The notes below the pieces were generated by a model that had not been told where the DNA came from, did no database searches, and saw nothing but the letters and a program-made list of their open reading frames with translations. A stretch of 64,000 bases of DNA from Daedaleopsis sinensis. Lineage: Eukaryota; Basidiomycota; Agaricomycetes; Polyporales; Polyporaceae. Both the position numbers and the translations under genes were made by a program. This document shows, piece by piece, positions 45,901-57,000 of this stretch; within the stretch, counting starts at the first letter, position 1, and the number at the start of each line of letters is the position of its first letter. Where the stretch lies: contig CM066303.1 in the NCBI GenBank assembly GCA_033807695.1, positions 806,001 through 870,000 on the forward strand. The letters are read 5' to 3'.

Positions 45901-46902
45901 ACGCCGCTGGAAAGGAGACGGGCGACGCTTGGGTACGTGCTGCTCGACGGTCCTGTGTATGATGTCAGTGAGTTGCGCCAGTCGTTTATCGAAGTCGTCC
46001 ACAGTGGCAATCTCGAGCGGAGCAGGGAGGTGGGCTAGCTCCCGATAGAAAGTCGATCCAATTTCTCCCCAATCGGCGTGGGCGTAGTTGTAAGAAGGCT
46101 CGGCGCGGGCCATGCGCGTGTCGAGGTCGATCGCCGTCAACACCGGGTAGTGGTCGGTTCGTGTCGGTCGCAGGTCCGGGTACACCTGGCAGTGGACGAC
46201 ACGGTCTGCTAGTTCCGATGATGCAAATACATTGTCGGGGCGCGTCTCGTTCCCAGTGTTGCTCGCCCTGAGGGTGGGTATTGAGGGCGGTAGCACCATG
46301 AGGAGGTCTAGCCGGGCTGTAGATGCTAGGAGGCGGTCAGCTGCGTCTAGGTTCGCACGTGTAAAGAGATGGCCGTTGTGTGGGGCGTCCCAAATCGGGG
46401 AGTGCCTGTTAAAGTCCCCCAACCACAATACAAACGTCCTGGACCGGTGGCGGGCTTGCTGCAGTCGCATACGAGTGTCGCTCTCCAGGGTTTTCTGTGT
46501 GTCGTCATGCTGCTGTGAGTTGTAAGTATTATAGATGTAGATCGTGTCGCCCCCGGCGACAAGGCGGACGGCGGTGATGTCCGGGGAGGGTACGGCAAGT
46601 GGCTCCCACGTGTTCGATGAGAGGGACTTGTTGACGAGGAGAAAGGAGCGCGGCACCGGGGTCTTAGGGTCCTGGTGGTTTGGGGGATAGACAGCGATCC
46701 AACGCGAGCTGCCGCGGCTGTTGCGCAGGCGGTCGAATGCAGGTTCCTGTAAAGCAATAATGTCAAAGCAACGAGGATCGACATTGTTGAGCAGATCTAG
46801 CTGGCCTGTGATTGATTTATTAATGTTCTGCTGCCAGATGCGCAGACGCGACGGTTGGAGAAAGACGCCTTCGGGGAGATGTTGCGGTGGGTCGTCTAAC
46901 AT
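42919..46902 (-). CDS. LINE ORF2: endonuclease, reverse transcriptase, RNase H
   Basis: 1,327 residues, starting MLDDPPQHLPEG at 46902. An APE-type endonuclease comes first (LRIWQQNINKS, ALQEPAF, LWLGDFNRHSP, RTDHYPVL), then reverse transcriptase (VPKAHRPIALLNTLGK, SQFGGRAGRTTTDAL, FLDIKSAFPSV, GLDQGDSLS, catalytic FVDD). RNase H follows with the acidic residues in place (FSDGS, FDAENVGLALAL, YSDSQAAL, SHVGVPGNEAVDEQAKK). A C-terminal zinc-knuckle-like CPACHRGRESVSHFLLEC closes the protein. This order is that of Tad1/I-group LINEs. FVDD in place of the more usual YADD is a known type of variation. The ATG overlaps the end of ORF1. Confidence 0.95.
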   Translation of the reverse strand: MLDDPPQHLPEGVFLQPSRLRIWQQNINKSITGQLDLLNNVDPRCFDIIALQEPAFDRLRNSRGSSRWIAVYPPNHQDPKTPVPRSFLLVNKSLSSNTWEPLAVPSPDITAVRLVAGGDTIYIYNTYNSQQHDDTQKTLESDTRMRLQQARHRSRTFVLWLGDFNRHSPIWDAPHNGHLFTRANLDAADRLLASTARLDLLMVLPPSIPTLRASNTGNETRPDNVFASSELADRVVHCQVYPDLRPTRTDHYPVLTAIDLDTRMARAEPSYNYAHADWGEIGSTFYRELAHLPAPLEIATVDDFDKRLAQLTDIIHRTVEQHVPKRRPSPFQRRWWSPDLTSLRQEKIRLSREAGRHKADPAHPSHALARRSRNDYGEAIRKAKRQHWHSWLENISQKDAYVANRYVVNGGSDACAARVPTLTVDRGHGPEQIADNTQKADVFFHQFFLPPPPPDALQIDPDHEYPAAAYKFRPPTNFQIKQVINRLPPNKAPGPDGITNAVYKSASPYIVPHLGPIFRATFTLQHYPDAWKSFKTIVLRKPGKPDYCVPKAHRPIALLNTLGKILSACIAEELAYQAERLNMLPASQFGGRAGRTTTDALHLLVDHVKAAWRRGNVVSYVFLDIKSAFPSVVPDVLAHDMRNRGVPKEITDWISRRLDGRKTSLCFDDFVSPPHTVLRGLDQGDSLSVLCHHFYHAEMCELARSKSERDSGFVDDSGLGAEGPDFETCNAILDDMMTRTKGARSWSQTHFVNFELTKTASVGFTRRREPDPGRPGRTRPLTRPAFTIAGQRVVPVKSHKYIGVILDQELRFQEHAQYAFGKGSYWAGQFRRLARPSSGMPARYARQLYMSVAVPRMMYAIDVWGTPSLVPNTDRTTFTRRHSGLVKKLSRIQRQVATQALGAMFSTATDILDAHANLLPLPLLVDKICARSVVRMSTLPKTHPLRRVVHKSAKRLIKRHRTPLHNLLHGFNIDPSTTETVLPVRRSPRLPPPFTVIVSEDPERAMLDEEDDTAPIKVFSDGSVLEGAVGGAAVVVEGDRVTRQSLRVHLGCEEKHTIFDAENVGLALALELARRQRHLSRVTLYSDSQAALKALLTARARPGHHLTDLVLHQYDRLVQRHPRATVTMRWIPSHVGVPGNEAVDEQAKKAAQGDASPPAEVNVRKLRGCIPSSASAVKQRIERDLERSARELWKKSPRYAKMARIDKSLPSKAYMKLIASRSRPVVSMLTQLRTGHAPLQLHLYRLGKVGSPTCPACHRGRESVSHFLLECRAHRSARNVVSRAFCGSTPLISELLSSKDKIQTLVRYVSVSGRFAHLHLDGDEEDR

Positions 46903-48713
46903 TGCGTGACAGGTGGGGAAGGGCCGTCGACGTTGCTGGTCTCGCCAGCCTCTTGAGTCGCTGCGGGGTGCTGGGTGGAGGGGGGAGTGGTAGAGTTCGA
47001 TGGGGAGGTGGGGCGCCCTGTGTTCGGCTGGCTAGGCATCCAGAAGTCGGCGAGGGACGACTGCCCAAAGGTCGGTGTCGTGGCCTGGGCGCGTCCCCGC
47101 TGCGCGTAGCCTGAGTCCGTGGTGGGGGGTGGACGGAAGGGAGCCGCCCGAGACCTCGCGCGGGCCTTCGATTTCGGCCCGCGTTTCGACGAGGCGGGCT
47201 GGACCGGCACGTCCGCCAAGGTGGCCGGGGGGCGTGATTGCTGCTGCTGTTGCTGCCGTGGGGTCGTATGATGTTGCTCGCTCTGTGTGCTGGTCCTGTC
47301 GTCGAGGAGGGCCCAAGTCGACGGGTCCCCGGTCGGGTAGAACCGATAGCGGTTTGACGGAGTCCTTTCGTTGAAGCGTACCAAGGCGGCCACGAAGGAG
47401 GGGCAAGCGCGATCCCACGCGGCGTGCCCGTCAGCCTTGCAGTTACAACAGCGCATACGCTGCTTGTCTTTCACGGTGCAGTTCGAGGTGCGGTGGCCAC
47501 CCGCGCAGGTACCGCAGGTGTCCGCCGCCGCCGGGCACGTCGCAGCGATGTGAGAGGCGCCGACCTCCTGGCACTTCATGCAACGACGTGGCTCGCGGAG
47601 TAACTTACGCGTTGAAACGCTCTTGCCTTCGATGTTGAGTCCCTCGCGGATGGCTTGATTCGCGGCCTCCGGGGTGCGCAGCGTGACGATCAAGTGCGCC
47701 ACGCGCTGTTCGTCGTGGCGCTGGTCCTCGGGCTTGATCCAGCGTGACGAGGAGATGACGCCGTCGGCCAGACTCGAGTCACACTCGACTTGGGATTGTC
47801 CCAGTGTGGTTGCGTTGAATTCTATAGGGACGAACTCCGCAAGGACTGGATAGTTAGCTCTTTTCATAGTCGCCTGACCGCCATCATAGGACAGCAGGAA
47901 GGCGTGCATCGCGGCCTCGCCCTGCAACCAGTCCGCCGCCGCGACTGAGTTGAGCTCTAGGAAAACGCCCCCCGTGCGCAACTTACGGGCACTACGGAAC
48001 ACCGTGCCGGCGGGCATGCCCTCTTTATGTAAAGGGTCCATCATGTCCAGGGCGAGCGTGGCTTTCTCGACGAGCTCTCGCTCAGTGAGTGCGGTGGCGG
48101 ACGCCGCCGGAGCGGGTCCACTGTCGATGAGCACCTGCTTGCGTCTCACCACGTTCTTCTCTACCAATGCAGTGTGCTCCGGCGGGAGCGAACGCGAGGC
48201 CGCCGCAGCGTACGTGAGCGCGATGGGGTCAAAGTCGGCGGTCTTTGCGAGCGTTGGACCGCTCGAGAGCATGGTCCCCACTTTGGAGACCAGGTCCTCG
48301 AGCCTGTCCACCACGCCATGCACCGAGTGTGCCGCCGTGGGCAGGTCCCTCAATATGAAGACGGCTGCCCGCAGCGCATCGCGGCGGAATGCGTCCGGCT
48401 GGTACATGGCCCACAGGATCACATTACATAATGTTGTAGGCGCCGAGAAGTCAACGCCAGCTACTGCTGGGCTCCCCAGGACGGCGTACTCGCGGAGGAA
48501 GGCGACGGCGGACTCAATGGACGTTACCTTTGCGCCCTCAGAGGACGGGTCCCATGTCTCGAGCGTCGGGGCCGACGCGGTCTTTTCACGCCGTGTGGGC
48601 GCTGCTCCGCGAGATTGGGCTGCTCGTGCTGCCTGGCTGGGCTGCCCACCCCCTGCTCTTGGTGCTGTCTGCGACGTCCTGTTCTGCGAAGATGTATCCG
48701 TTGGGGGGATCAT
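46896..48713 (-). CDS. LINE ORF1: Gag-like nucleic-acid-binding protein
   Basis: 605 residues from the ATG at 48713 (MIPPTDTSSQNRTSQ). The frame is open a little further upstream, but that would run out of the element, so 48713 is chosen. The N-terminal part is low complexity, the middle helical, and near residue 390-470 there is a run of CCHC-type zinc knuckles (CMKCQEVGASHIAATC, CGTCAGGHRTSNC, CCNCKADGHAAWDRAC). It is expected to coat element RNA. The end (TAG at 46896-46898) overlaps ORF2 by seven bases in the arrangement ATGTTAG, fitting termination-reinitiation. Confidence 0.93.
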   Translation of the reverse strand: MIPPTDTSSQNRTSQTAPRAGGGQPSQAARAAQSRGAAPTRREKTASAPTLETWDPSSEGAKVTSIESAVAFLREYAVLGSPAVAGVDFSAPTTLCNVILWAMYQPDAFRRDALRAAVFILRDLPTAAHSVHGVVDRLEDLVSKVGTMLSSGPTLAKTADFDPIALTYAAAASRSLPPEHTALVEKNVVRRKQVLIDSGPAPAASATALTERELVEKATLALDMMDPLHKEGMPAGTVFRSARKLRTGGVFLELNSVAAADWLQGEAAMHAFLLSYDGGQATMKRANYPVLAEFVPIEFNATTLGQSQVECDSSLADGVISSSRWIKPEDQRHDEQRVAHLIVTLRTPEAANQAIREGLNIEGKSVSTRKLLREPRRCMKCQEVGASHIAATCPAAADTCGTCAGGHRTSNCTVKDKQRMRCCNCKADGHAAWDRACPSFVAALVRFNERTPSNRYRFYPTGDPSTWALLDDRTSTQSEQHHTTPRQQQQQQSRPPATLADVPVQPASSKRGPKSKARARSRAAPFRPPPTTDSGYAQRGRAQATTPTFGQSSLADFWMPSQPNTGRPTSPSNSTTPPSTQHPAATQEAGETSNVDGPSPPVTQC

Positions 48714-48854
48714 GTTGTGTCCTGAGGTTGTCAGGTTGCTGGTAAGTCGATTCGAAGCCACCAGTGTGCCGTATTCCGCACGTCCGTGGCCAGCTCCTAT
48801 TGGCTGCGGGCGTGGGAAAGTCGCCGAGGTGGTGGTAAGAAGCAAAGAGGAGCT

Positions 48855-48866
48855 CACCTATACCTC
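48855..48866. repeat. LINE target-site duplication, right copy
   Basis: CACCTATACCTC, identical to 42255-42266, immediately follows the 5' end of the minus-strand LINE. Confidence 0.9.
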
Positions 48867-51800
48867 AAGTTAGGCCTCACGTTCAAGTTGCTGTACGCGT
48901 GACTCGCCCGCGGCCGGGCAGCGCTCTTGCAAGGACTCGGAGGGCATTCGCATTCCTTCATTATCTTTGATGTATGCGCTGGTATTGCGAAGTTAACACG
49001 GCCCCCGCTCGGTATCAACGCTTCCGTCTTCAGCTCCGAGCCTCGGACGCAGGATGACGAGACCAGCCTGCGTTCCGAGTCGTCTCCTTCGCTGCATGGA
49101 CACACACGGGAATCGGATGCAAACGCTGCTCTCCGCACCTCCGAGTCGAAGTCTATGCTCGACGACGCGTGCCCGCCGCCCTGGTCCACCACCCGCCGGC
49201 GCCGCAGCTAACTTGAAGAACGGACCTCGCATTCCGGATCGCTCGTGGACCGTCGACGTCAATTTCACGTCCGGGCACACGCCGATCGGGCACGCGTCTC
49301 TGTCCTCGGAGTCTCTGAGTCTCATGGAGTCATGGATCGCCTCTCGACGCCCAGCTCCTCCTCCCGCCCTGTCCACCTGGCAGCAGCGGATACTAGGAAG
49401 GGAGCGGGAGCGGTCCCCGTGCGGTCGCATCAGACCTGTTCTTAGGCCTTGACTCTTCAGCCTTGAACGTTTGAACGGTCCCATCTCCGAGCTCGTACTT
49501 CCGTCGCCGTCGGGTCGGACCCGCGAACCCTCCCACATCCCGCGTCCCCTTCCCCTTCCTCTTCTGCTTCTGCGACACGGGGCCGCGATAGCTCTGCGCT
49601 AGAGCTGTCCTGCGAGCTTAAGCTTATCTGCGTCCGTCTTCTAGATCCCATCCTCGCCCCCCCCCTCTCTCTCCCCCTCTCTCTCTCTCTCTCACTCCTG
49701 CATATAGCCACTGTTCTCTCTCGCGAACTCTTGCATATAGCCACTGGCAGCCATCGAAGCCAACCCGGAGCCGACCGTCGGCTCTTCTCGCGGCCAGGGT
49801 GAATTCGCGGGCGCTCGTCGACGTGACAACTTGAAGCGGGTGCTCTCCGCCCTCCTCCTTCTTGTCGAGAGCCCGTACCCCGTGCGCAAATACCACTGTA
49901 TCTCCGGACGCGCATGAAAGTGTCTAAACGCCTACAGACCGCATCAAGGCCTCCAGACTAGGCCACCGAGAGCGGAAAACGCGTGGCAAATTGGTCATGT
50001 CGAGGGTCGGGGCGGGCCGCTCAGCGGCCCAGGGTGTTCCGGAGGGCCCAAAAAAGGCTGCCCAGGGTGATCCGACCGGCCGTACCGAACTTCTAATTCA
50101 AACAACATCCCAACCGCCTCTCCACCTCCATCAGGAAAAACCTATTTCTCGATAGCGTCCACTGATGCTCGCAAGCCTACTGAGACGCTCAGCATGACTC
50201 GGGAGTGCTCCATAGTACACGTGAGGTAATTTTACTTACATGATATCCAATGTAGTCCAAAAACACACGCAGCAGCTGCATAGGGTCGTTTCGTAAGTGA
50301 TCTGTGATGTTTGAATAGAGTTGAAGCATAGCAGCTTGGTGAGAGGAGACTTAGGGTGATTAGAGTTTTCAGAGGGCAGGAGCGGAGGAATCGTTAAGTG
50401 ACATAGCGCCCACAAATCGCCTGCCCTAAACCGGGCGCCAAACGCCATCAGCCTGTGCGCTGGCACTCTCCCACTCTCTCATGTCCCCCTCTCTCACTCA
50501 CACTCTGCGGAAAGACAAAGGTCAGTGCCGATGACCCACAGTACATCCCTCCATCATGACCTCTCTCAGCAGCCTGTACCACACCTTGCAGCTGAATACA
50601 TCGGACGGACCCTACAATGCCACGCGGGCGACGTGCCACGAGATAGGGAACAAATCAAACCCCCTCAAATTAGGCCGTCTGCAGCCTGCGATGTGCGCTG
50701 TCCATGAATGTGATGGCTGCACCACAGCTCACGCACATCGACGCCTTGAGTGTTGTCATGCATGCCATGCAGCACATCAAGAGGAAGTCGTTCACGTTCA
50801 AAACGGTGCGTATCATCGTCGCGCTCACAGCCACGATTGTCGCCAAGGTCGACATGGGCTTCTCATTTCCGCCCCTGCTGTGCTTGCCTGAGGCTCGTGA
50901 GATGCTGACGATGTGCGCAGAGGGCAGGAGTGCATGCGTAACGTCTATGCCTCATACGGGCTCCCCCTTTATCACTGTGTTCACAACGGCTGACCACTTG
51001 ATGCACTTCCCTAGGTTTGACTATGGCGACTACTACCCGGCGAACCACACGAACGCTGGCCTCCCGTTCGTGCAGATGGTAAGCACAACGAACGTGGTCC
51101 CTGCGGAGCTCACCCGACGAAGTCGTCAAGTACAAGACAGTGAGTGACGTCCTCTCCACTGTCCCCACAGCAGTCCGCCGCCACCGGCAGGGTGTCCTCC
51201 GACAGCGATAGAGGGGAGGACAAACGACAGCTGGGACATCAGGTATGGCATGCTTATGCTTTCGTGTTCAGCGCGTACTTGGCTGTTGCGCCGAGCACGA
51301 AAGCTCAGTCTTTCCAGGACTCCCTGCTTCTCTCGCGCACGCCGCTTTGCATATACGATGCACCGTATGTAGAGTACGATCCGAGTTGTTATTATCTATG
51401 TATTGTACTGTATGCTACTATAACAATATAAGCTTTTTTTCCTCGTACGATGCAACCGCTGCAGCTGTGTAATGTTGTGCTATCGTGATCTCTAAACTCA
51501 CCAAGCACATCTAGCGAGGTCTCGGGAGTGCTCGCGAGATGCTAGGGGCGGCTATCGGGTACTATCGAATGGGGGACTTGTGTCGGGGGCTATCCCGTCT
51601 CGCGAGTCTCGTGAGAGCACTCGAGCTATGTATTTTTTCCCTGATGTCCTCTCATGATCCTATACCATCTCCCGACCCTCCCTAATCATCTCGCGCTCAC
51701 TACGGCTGCTGTATCAACCAAGGCCAGCCTAGCGTCACTTGTGTACTGGACCCACAACCACGCTTACCTAATATGGCATCTATTTCGGCTATGGCAAAGT

Positions 51801-52757
51801 ACACTAACTTACACAACCGTTCTCGCAGCGTGACTGACTTACTCTCCCCCTGCCCTTGCTCATATTACAGTGTTATCACTTTACCGCGAGCCTTCTGTTA
51901 TGTACATAGCTTCCACGTTCTAATTATCAGCCGATCTTTCTGACTCGTAAGGAAAAATATGGGAAACATGCGGTCAATCGAGAGGAGGGTTCTTACTGTT
52001 TTGTGACGACAAACACCGAGTACTGGGAGAAGACTGAGCACTGGGAACACCCAGGTGAGTCGACAGTGCTGCGGCTTAACATCATGCAAGACTTACCTCA
52101 AATAACCACCAGCCGGGATGCCCCACTTTCTATGGCGCTGTGCCGTCACATCCGACCTACACGATCTGGTTGTCGAATTATGTCCCTCGTCAACTGCAGC
52201 CGGCCTTGCTGAGAACATTCATCGTGCGTATTGCTTCCTTGGCATAATCACCGGCCCAGAGTCAATGAGCATTCTAATAATTGGACGTTAGAATTGCACT
52301 TGTTAGAATATCACAAGCAGAGACTCTCGTACCTGCAAGCCTACGCTATGCGCGCAAAGCAGACAACTCTCACCGGGTGTGGCGCCGAGTTGCGAAATTT
52401 CTCCAAGCCACTTGGTGATGTTGTCAAGAATCACATCAGCATTATCGCACATGAGCTTAGAGATCTTACGGATGTTACATAAGTTCTGTAAGAAGCGTAA
52501 CTTGTAACTTCGGTCGTCTTACATCAGTTATGTACCTTTGCTGATGCAAGATCATTGATCTTACACGGGCTGCTAAGTTCGGTAAGACGACCAGCTAAGT
52601 TCAGCAATAAGCTGTAGTAGTCCTACTGGTACCACAGATTCACACTGAGATACAGATACGAGCACGTCATACGAGCGTATATTAGATGGTGTACTACATA
52701 TACATGACAGTGCTACATTGCTCCCTCTACTAGTACGCCGATGTCCTGCAGTCCTCT
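48867..52757. other. Gene-poor region, no supportable gene
   Basis: GC-rich to about 50.1 kb, then AT-leaning. A (TC)n tract lies at about 49660-49692 and TTGCATATAGCCACTG-like phrases repeat at 49698 and 49732. Around 50701-51150 a stretch reads NVMAAPQLTHIDALSVVMHAMQ..., with GT/AG pairs that could be remnant exons, but I could not build a convincing protein. Near 51510-51620, inverted CTCGCGAG-type words recur. Nothing else can be claimed. Confidence 0.4.
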
Positions 52758-52758
52758 T

Positions 52759-52940
52759 TGTCGGAAAACTCCGGTGACACTTGTTAGGAAACAAGAAACA
52801 TTATGGCCCTTCTAAGACCCTTATAAGACCCTTATAAGGGCTTGTAGGGCATTCTTGTGACCTACAAGAATTTTTATAAGGGCCTTAAAAGGGCTATAAT
52901 GTTTCTTCTATCTCATAGGGTTCACCGGGGTTTTCCGACA
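52759..52940. mobile_element. Fold-back / MITE-like element, 182 bp
   Basis: The ends are inverted: TGTCGGAAAACTCCGGTGA at 52759 against TCACCGGGGTTTTCCGACA ending at 52940. The inner parts are also inverted (AGAAACATTATGGCCCTT against AAGGGCTATAATGTTTCT), so nearly the whole element folds into one long imperfect stem. It has no coding capacity. A clear target duplication was not found; TT on both sides is the most I can offer. Confidence 0.75.
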
Positions 52941-54079
52941 TTCTCCACGGCGACAGTCTGTCCCAACCACATCGTGCTGGAGCCTGCCGTCGTGCGCAGG
53001 CTGTGGCTGCTCATGGGCACTAGAGATGGTCGTGAGGGTCCCACTGCCGAGGATGCGGCATCTTCAGCTTGGGATAGACACATGCGATCAGCAATTGGCG
53101 GCTATGACACAACAAAGACATATACGTACATGTGTGCTGGCCATTGGCGGAAGGAAACCAATCGGTGACTTGGACGGGAGCTGTCGAAGACGAGACACGC
53201 GCACGAGGCGAGTCATGGATGTGCGTCTTGGCGGGGGTCCTTGGTGTCGATCCACCCGGCGCGGGGTCTGGCGAAAGGAGTGGCGGCCTAAGAGAGCGGA
53301 CGGGTGTACCTTGGGGGATAATGATGTATAGGGGACAGCAAGCCTGCAATTAAACGAGGGAATAATGCTTGAACGAGGATGCAGATGAAAGTGGACAACG
53401 GACTTACCAGCAAGGGTTCCAAAGGCTAGGGCTGTTTCGGTCGCCCCTAGAGCAGAGTGAGTAGAAGGAGTTATACTACTCACCTGTCACCAGCACATAC
53501 ATATCCCCATCCCAAACGTGTAGCACGTAAACACTGGCTGACCGGCGGCAGTAGAGCAGTAGCAAGTATGACAAAGAAGCCCTAGTAGCAAGAGCGCCGG
53601 CAGTTACGAGACGAGCCCAAGTTTTTCATAGTAGCCAGCTCAGGGGAAACCAGCCCTACAGGAGCAAGCACGAGTGTGGAGATACAGCCCTAGAGAGGAG
53701 ACAGCAGAGGGCACCCGAGCCAGGATGGCAAGTAAGACGGGAAGACGAACGATTAACGAAAAACGCGAAGTCAAACATCGGGAATTGCCGGGTATTTAGG
53801 GCAAGCTGGAACTCACTAGACGCCGATAGAGTCTACTCCCGGTGGGTATAATGATGTCCTCACACCTCTTTCAATCCTTACTATCCATGAGATATATCTT
53901 CGGACACTTACTCTTTGGTACACACAGAGTATCTAGGTATGTGTTCTCTATGGTGGTACCAGCGCTACACTGTAGTCAACACCGTAATATCGATAAGGTG
54001 AGTAAGATGTCAGTAAGGTGATTTCCCTAAGTTATAACTTCCCTCGTAAGCTGTAAGAGCCGTAAGATAATGTGCGATA
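52941..54079. other. Spacer, no gene recognised
   Basis: No exon chain was found. GTAAG-type words recur densely at 53995-54070 (AAGGTGAGTAAGATG, GTAAGCTGTAAGAGCCGTAAG), similar to 52480-52600. An in-frame stop at 54068-54070 precedes the first usable ATG of the next gene. Confidence 0.35.
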
Positions 54080-57000
54080 ATGCTGATGCATACCACTGGG
54101 TACGACAACCGGTCGGTGTCTGACGATGTGATTACAGAGATCTATAACAAGTTCTGCGAGCGTACTAGAAGGGAGGAGTCGGAGGAGAACCTACGAACAA
54201 AGGACGGTGAGCCAACTTGTTGTTGACTTCTCACGGCAGTCATGTTCTCACGCGCTTAACGCGCATCTCTCCCTCTACCTTCAGCCGTCACCATCTCACT
54301 CGACGCAACATTCCGGACTTCGTTCAAGGGGTCAGTAACAGACAAAGACAAGACACGGACGAAGCTATATAGGGGTGGGATCGAGACTGTGTTGAATGAG
54401 AAGAATTTGATAATCGCTTGGGTACGTTAACATCACTTATCCGACCGTTCCTCGTGCTGGACCATACTCATTGCCTACAGCGGTTCTGCCACACGCAAAG
54501 TAACTCGGAAGTCCAGGAGCTTCTGATGGGGATCAAGCACCGATTTGCACTATTGGGCTGTGCTGAGCCTGAAATCGCAGTTGCCGACAACTGTTGTCAT
54601 ATCCAGAGCGCAATCAAGCATGCGTTCCCTGACATCAAGGTCTGCCTGGATGTTTGGCATTTTATGATGCGGTACGTGTGGTCTCACTGGCAAATGCCGT
54701 ATGCTTATTTCGTGCTCATATATGACTTTAATCACAGGTATCTAATATGTGTTATGGGCGGCACGAAGAATCCCCACTGCACTGATGTTGCACACGACAT
54801 TTCCGGAGCCATCTTGAAGACACCAGCGAAGAACAATATTCCTGCCATGTATTGGAGTCAAGAGGAGCAAGAGACCCGCCTCGAGCAAGCCTTCAAGAAG
54901 TGGGCTGATCGGGGTGATGTCTGGACAGCCGCTGCGCAGAAGGTATGTCAGCGACTCACCTGTAGCTCCAGAGGTTTCGTCCGCTGATCTTGGCATTGAC
55001 ACACCAGACCCACATCAAACAGCTTGGTCATGTCAAGAAAGGTTGCCTCGCACGGCCTCAGGATGACGTTTGTTCTGATGGCAGCCGCATTGAGGGAGCT
55101 CACAAAGGCTGGAACGGACTTCAGAGGTCTTTCGCGAGCGGTCTCGAAACCATAACCGCTCTTGGCCATGACTTCGTACTCCGCCGCAACACACGCATCG
55201 AATTCTCCAGCCCTCATCCCTCGCCGTTCGTAGCATCAAGTGAGGGCTCGCATCATCTACGCCTTGTGAATGCATGCGCTCGTCTCTGGACCCAGATCAT
55301 ATCTACCGCACAATCGAAAGCCCGGGCTCTTCCTGCCGATATTCACCCCTCGCCCGAGATGCCAGTCATCAACAGCGGCGAGATGTTCGGCATTACGAAG
55401 ATGTCTCTTACGATGGCGGCTCATTATGCATTAGTCTCCATCAAGACCGAAGATCCTGACGACGAGCTACTGGATCTGTCGTCGCAAAGCATGCTCAACG
55501 CATCACGCATACTGGAAGAGATTGGTGTCCCTGCAGACTATCTCCACCGCCCTCTCCAGCTTCGAGAGAGCAGTGATAGTGGTATCAACACCTCGAGTGA
55601 AGTTATTGCTCCCGTTACTGCCACAGACACATCAGTGAGCCCCAGATATCTGCTGCCAGTCGACCTACAACTCACAATATGAATATAGGCAGTCCGGAAC
55701 AAGCGCCGTTACAGCAGCACCGAGCTAAACGGTCCCGACGATCCCGACACTCCTCTCGACGAATCGGATGAGGTCATCGAAACAAGTGCGCAACAGTGGC
55801 ATGGCACAACTGTGCCAATCGCCGCCAGCAGTACTACACCCGTCTCTTCCAAGTCGTCCTAGGCCAACAGCAGCGTGGCGGCAGATGCAGCCGCAGCTTC
55901 ACACGCCGGTCCGATGTTGTCTTCGTATGACGCTGCTCCTGCCCAAAGCTCCCTTGATGCGCTGCCGCAGCTGCCTGTTCACGACCCACTGACTAGCACG
56001 ACTCGTTCTATACAATCTCCAACCTCCGGATCATCTCGTACTGCCGACTCCGACCCCTCAGGCTCGAATGCATCACAGCCACCAGCAAAAAAGAAGGCCT
56101 GTCTGACCGTTGCTGGGACTCCAAGCGTCAGCTCGAGGTCATTCTATGACTTCATATCTGATCGGCATCCACTTGGGACCACGTCAAACGTTCAAACACA
56201 CGAAGGCCAGTCATCAAGTGGCATATCCAAGGCCGTCAAGCTCGAGTACGCACTCTCGACAACCTCCAAGTCACCAATGGTAAAGTTTGACACATGAACA
56301 TTAACTGTTGATCATTGTTGCTGACATTGCACTACAGCAGGCTCCAATGTTGTCTTCCAGCGCCAGAATTCCCGTTTCACAGACCATCTTTGTCCCGCGC
56401 CAATCATCTACTCCCACAGTGCGTCCTGCCACCAGCGTAGCCCCACGCCTTACGTCTCCGACTATCTCCGGGGCTACTTGCTCACAACTGCTGTTCTCTA
56501 TCGCTACTGGCATCGATTCTCGTTGTCTCACCTTCCCCTCCTCATGCGACCGAGAGGAATTTTTCACGTTCATGGATCTCCGGGTCACGAGACAGTGGGT
56601 CTCGTATAAGATGACCCCATTCGACTGGGTGTGCGCAGCATCAGAATACAACACCGAGATCGACAAAGTCAATGCGCGGCTGGGAAAGTCATTGCCGATG
56701 AAGACTCCGCGTGCGCTTATGGACAAGTTGGGAGAGATCGAGGCGAAGATCTTGCAGCACATCGGCGCTAGCAACTACACCTGTACACTCATCTCGGAAT
56801 CTTCGTTCGATACACGTTTGTATTGACACAACTTGGATTCAGAACTCGGAACGGTAAGACTACCAGCTTTTGGACACACCACTGCCACGCTGTTCCACTC
56901 GGTGACAAGATGCAGATCCGGGGGGAGAAGAATGGCAAGACGAAAATGGTACGTCACCAGACTCACTTCGTTAAGTATGGACTGGACTGGGAAGCGTGTA

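Larger units (their letters stand above)
42267..48854 (-). mobile_element. Full-length Tad1-type LINE retrotransposon
   Basis: A 6.6-kb element on the minus strand. A 141-nt 5' UTR is followed by ORF1, ORF2, a 3' UTR with a (GA/CT)n tract (42620-42790) and a poly(A) tail (T-run at 42267-42281 on the + strand). It is bounded by a perfect 12-bp target-site duplication (42255-42266 and 48855-48866). Both reading frames are uninterrupted, so insertion is probably recent and the copy may be competent. The inserted end matches target-primed reverse transcription as known for LINEs. Confidence 0.95.

Noticed and set aside
50701..51150. Possible gene reading NVMAAPQLTHIDALSV...
   Set aside because: Only one moderately long frame with weak splice candidates and no continuing exons. 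Kept as a remark in the spacer entry.
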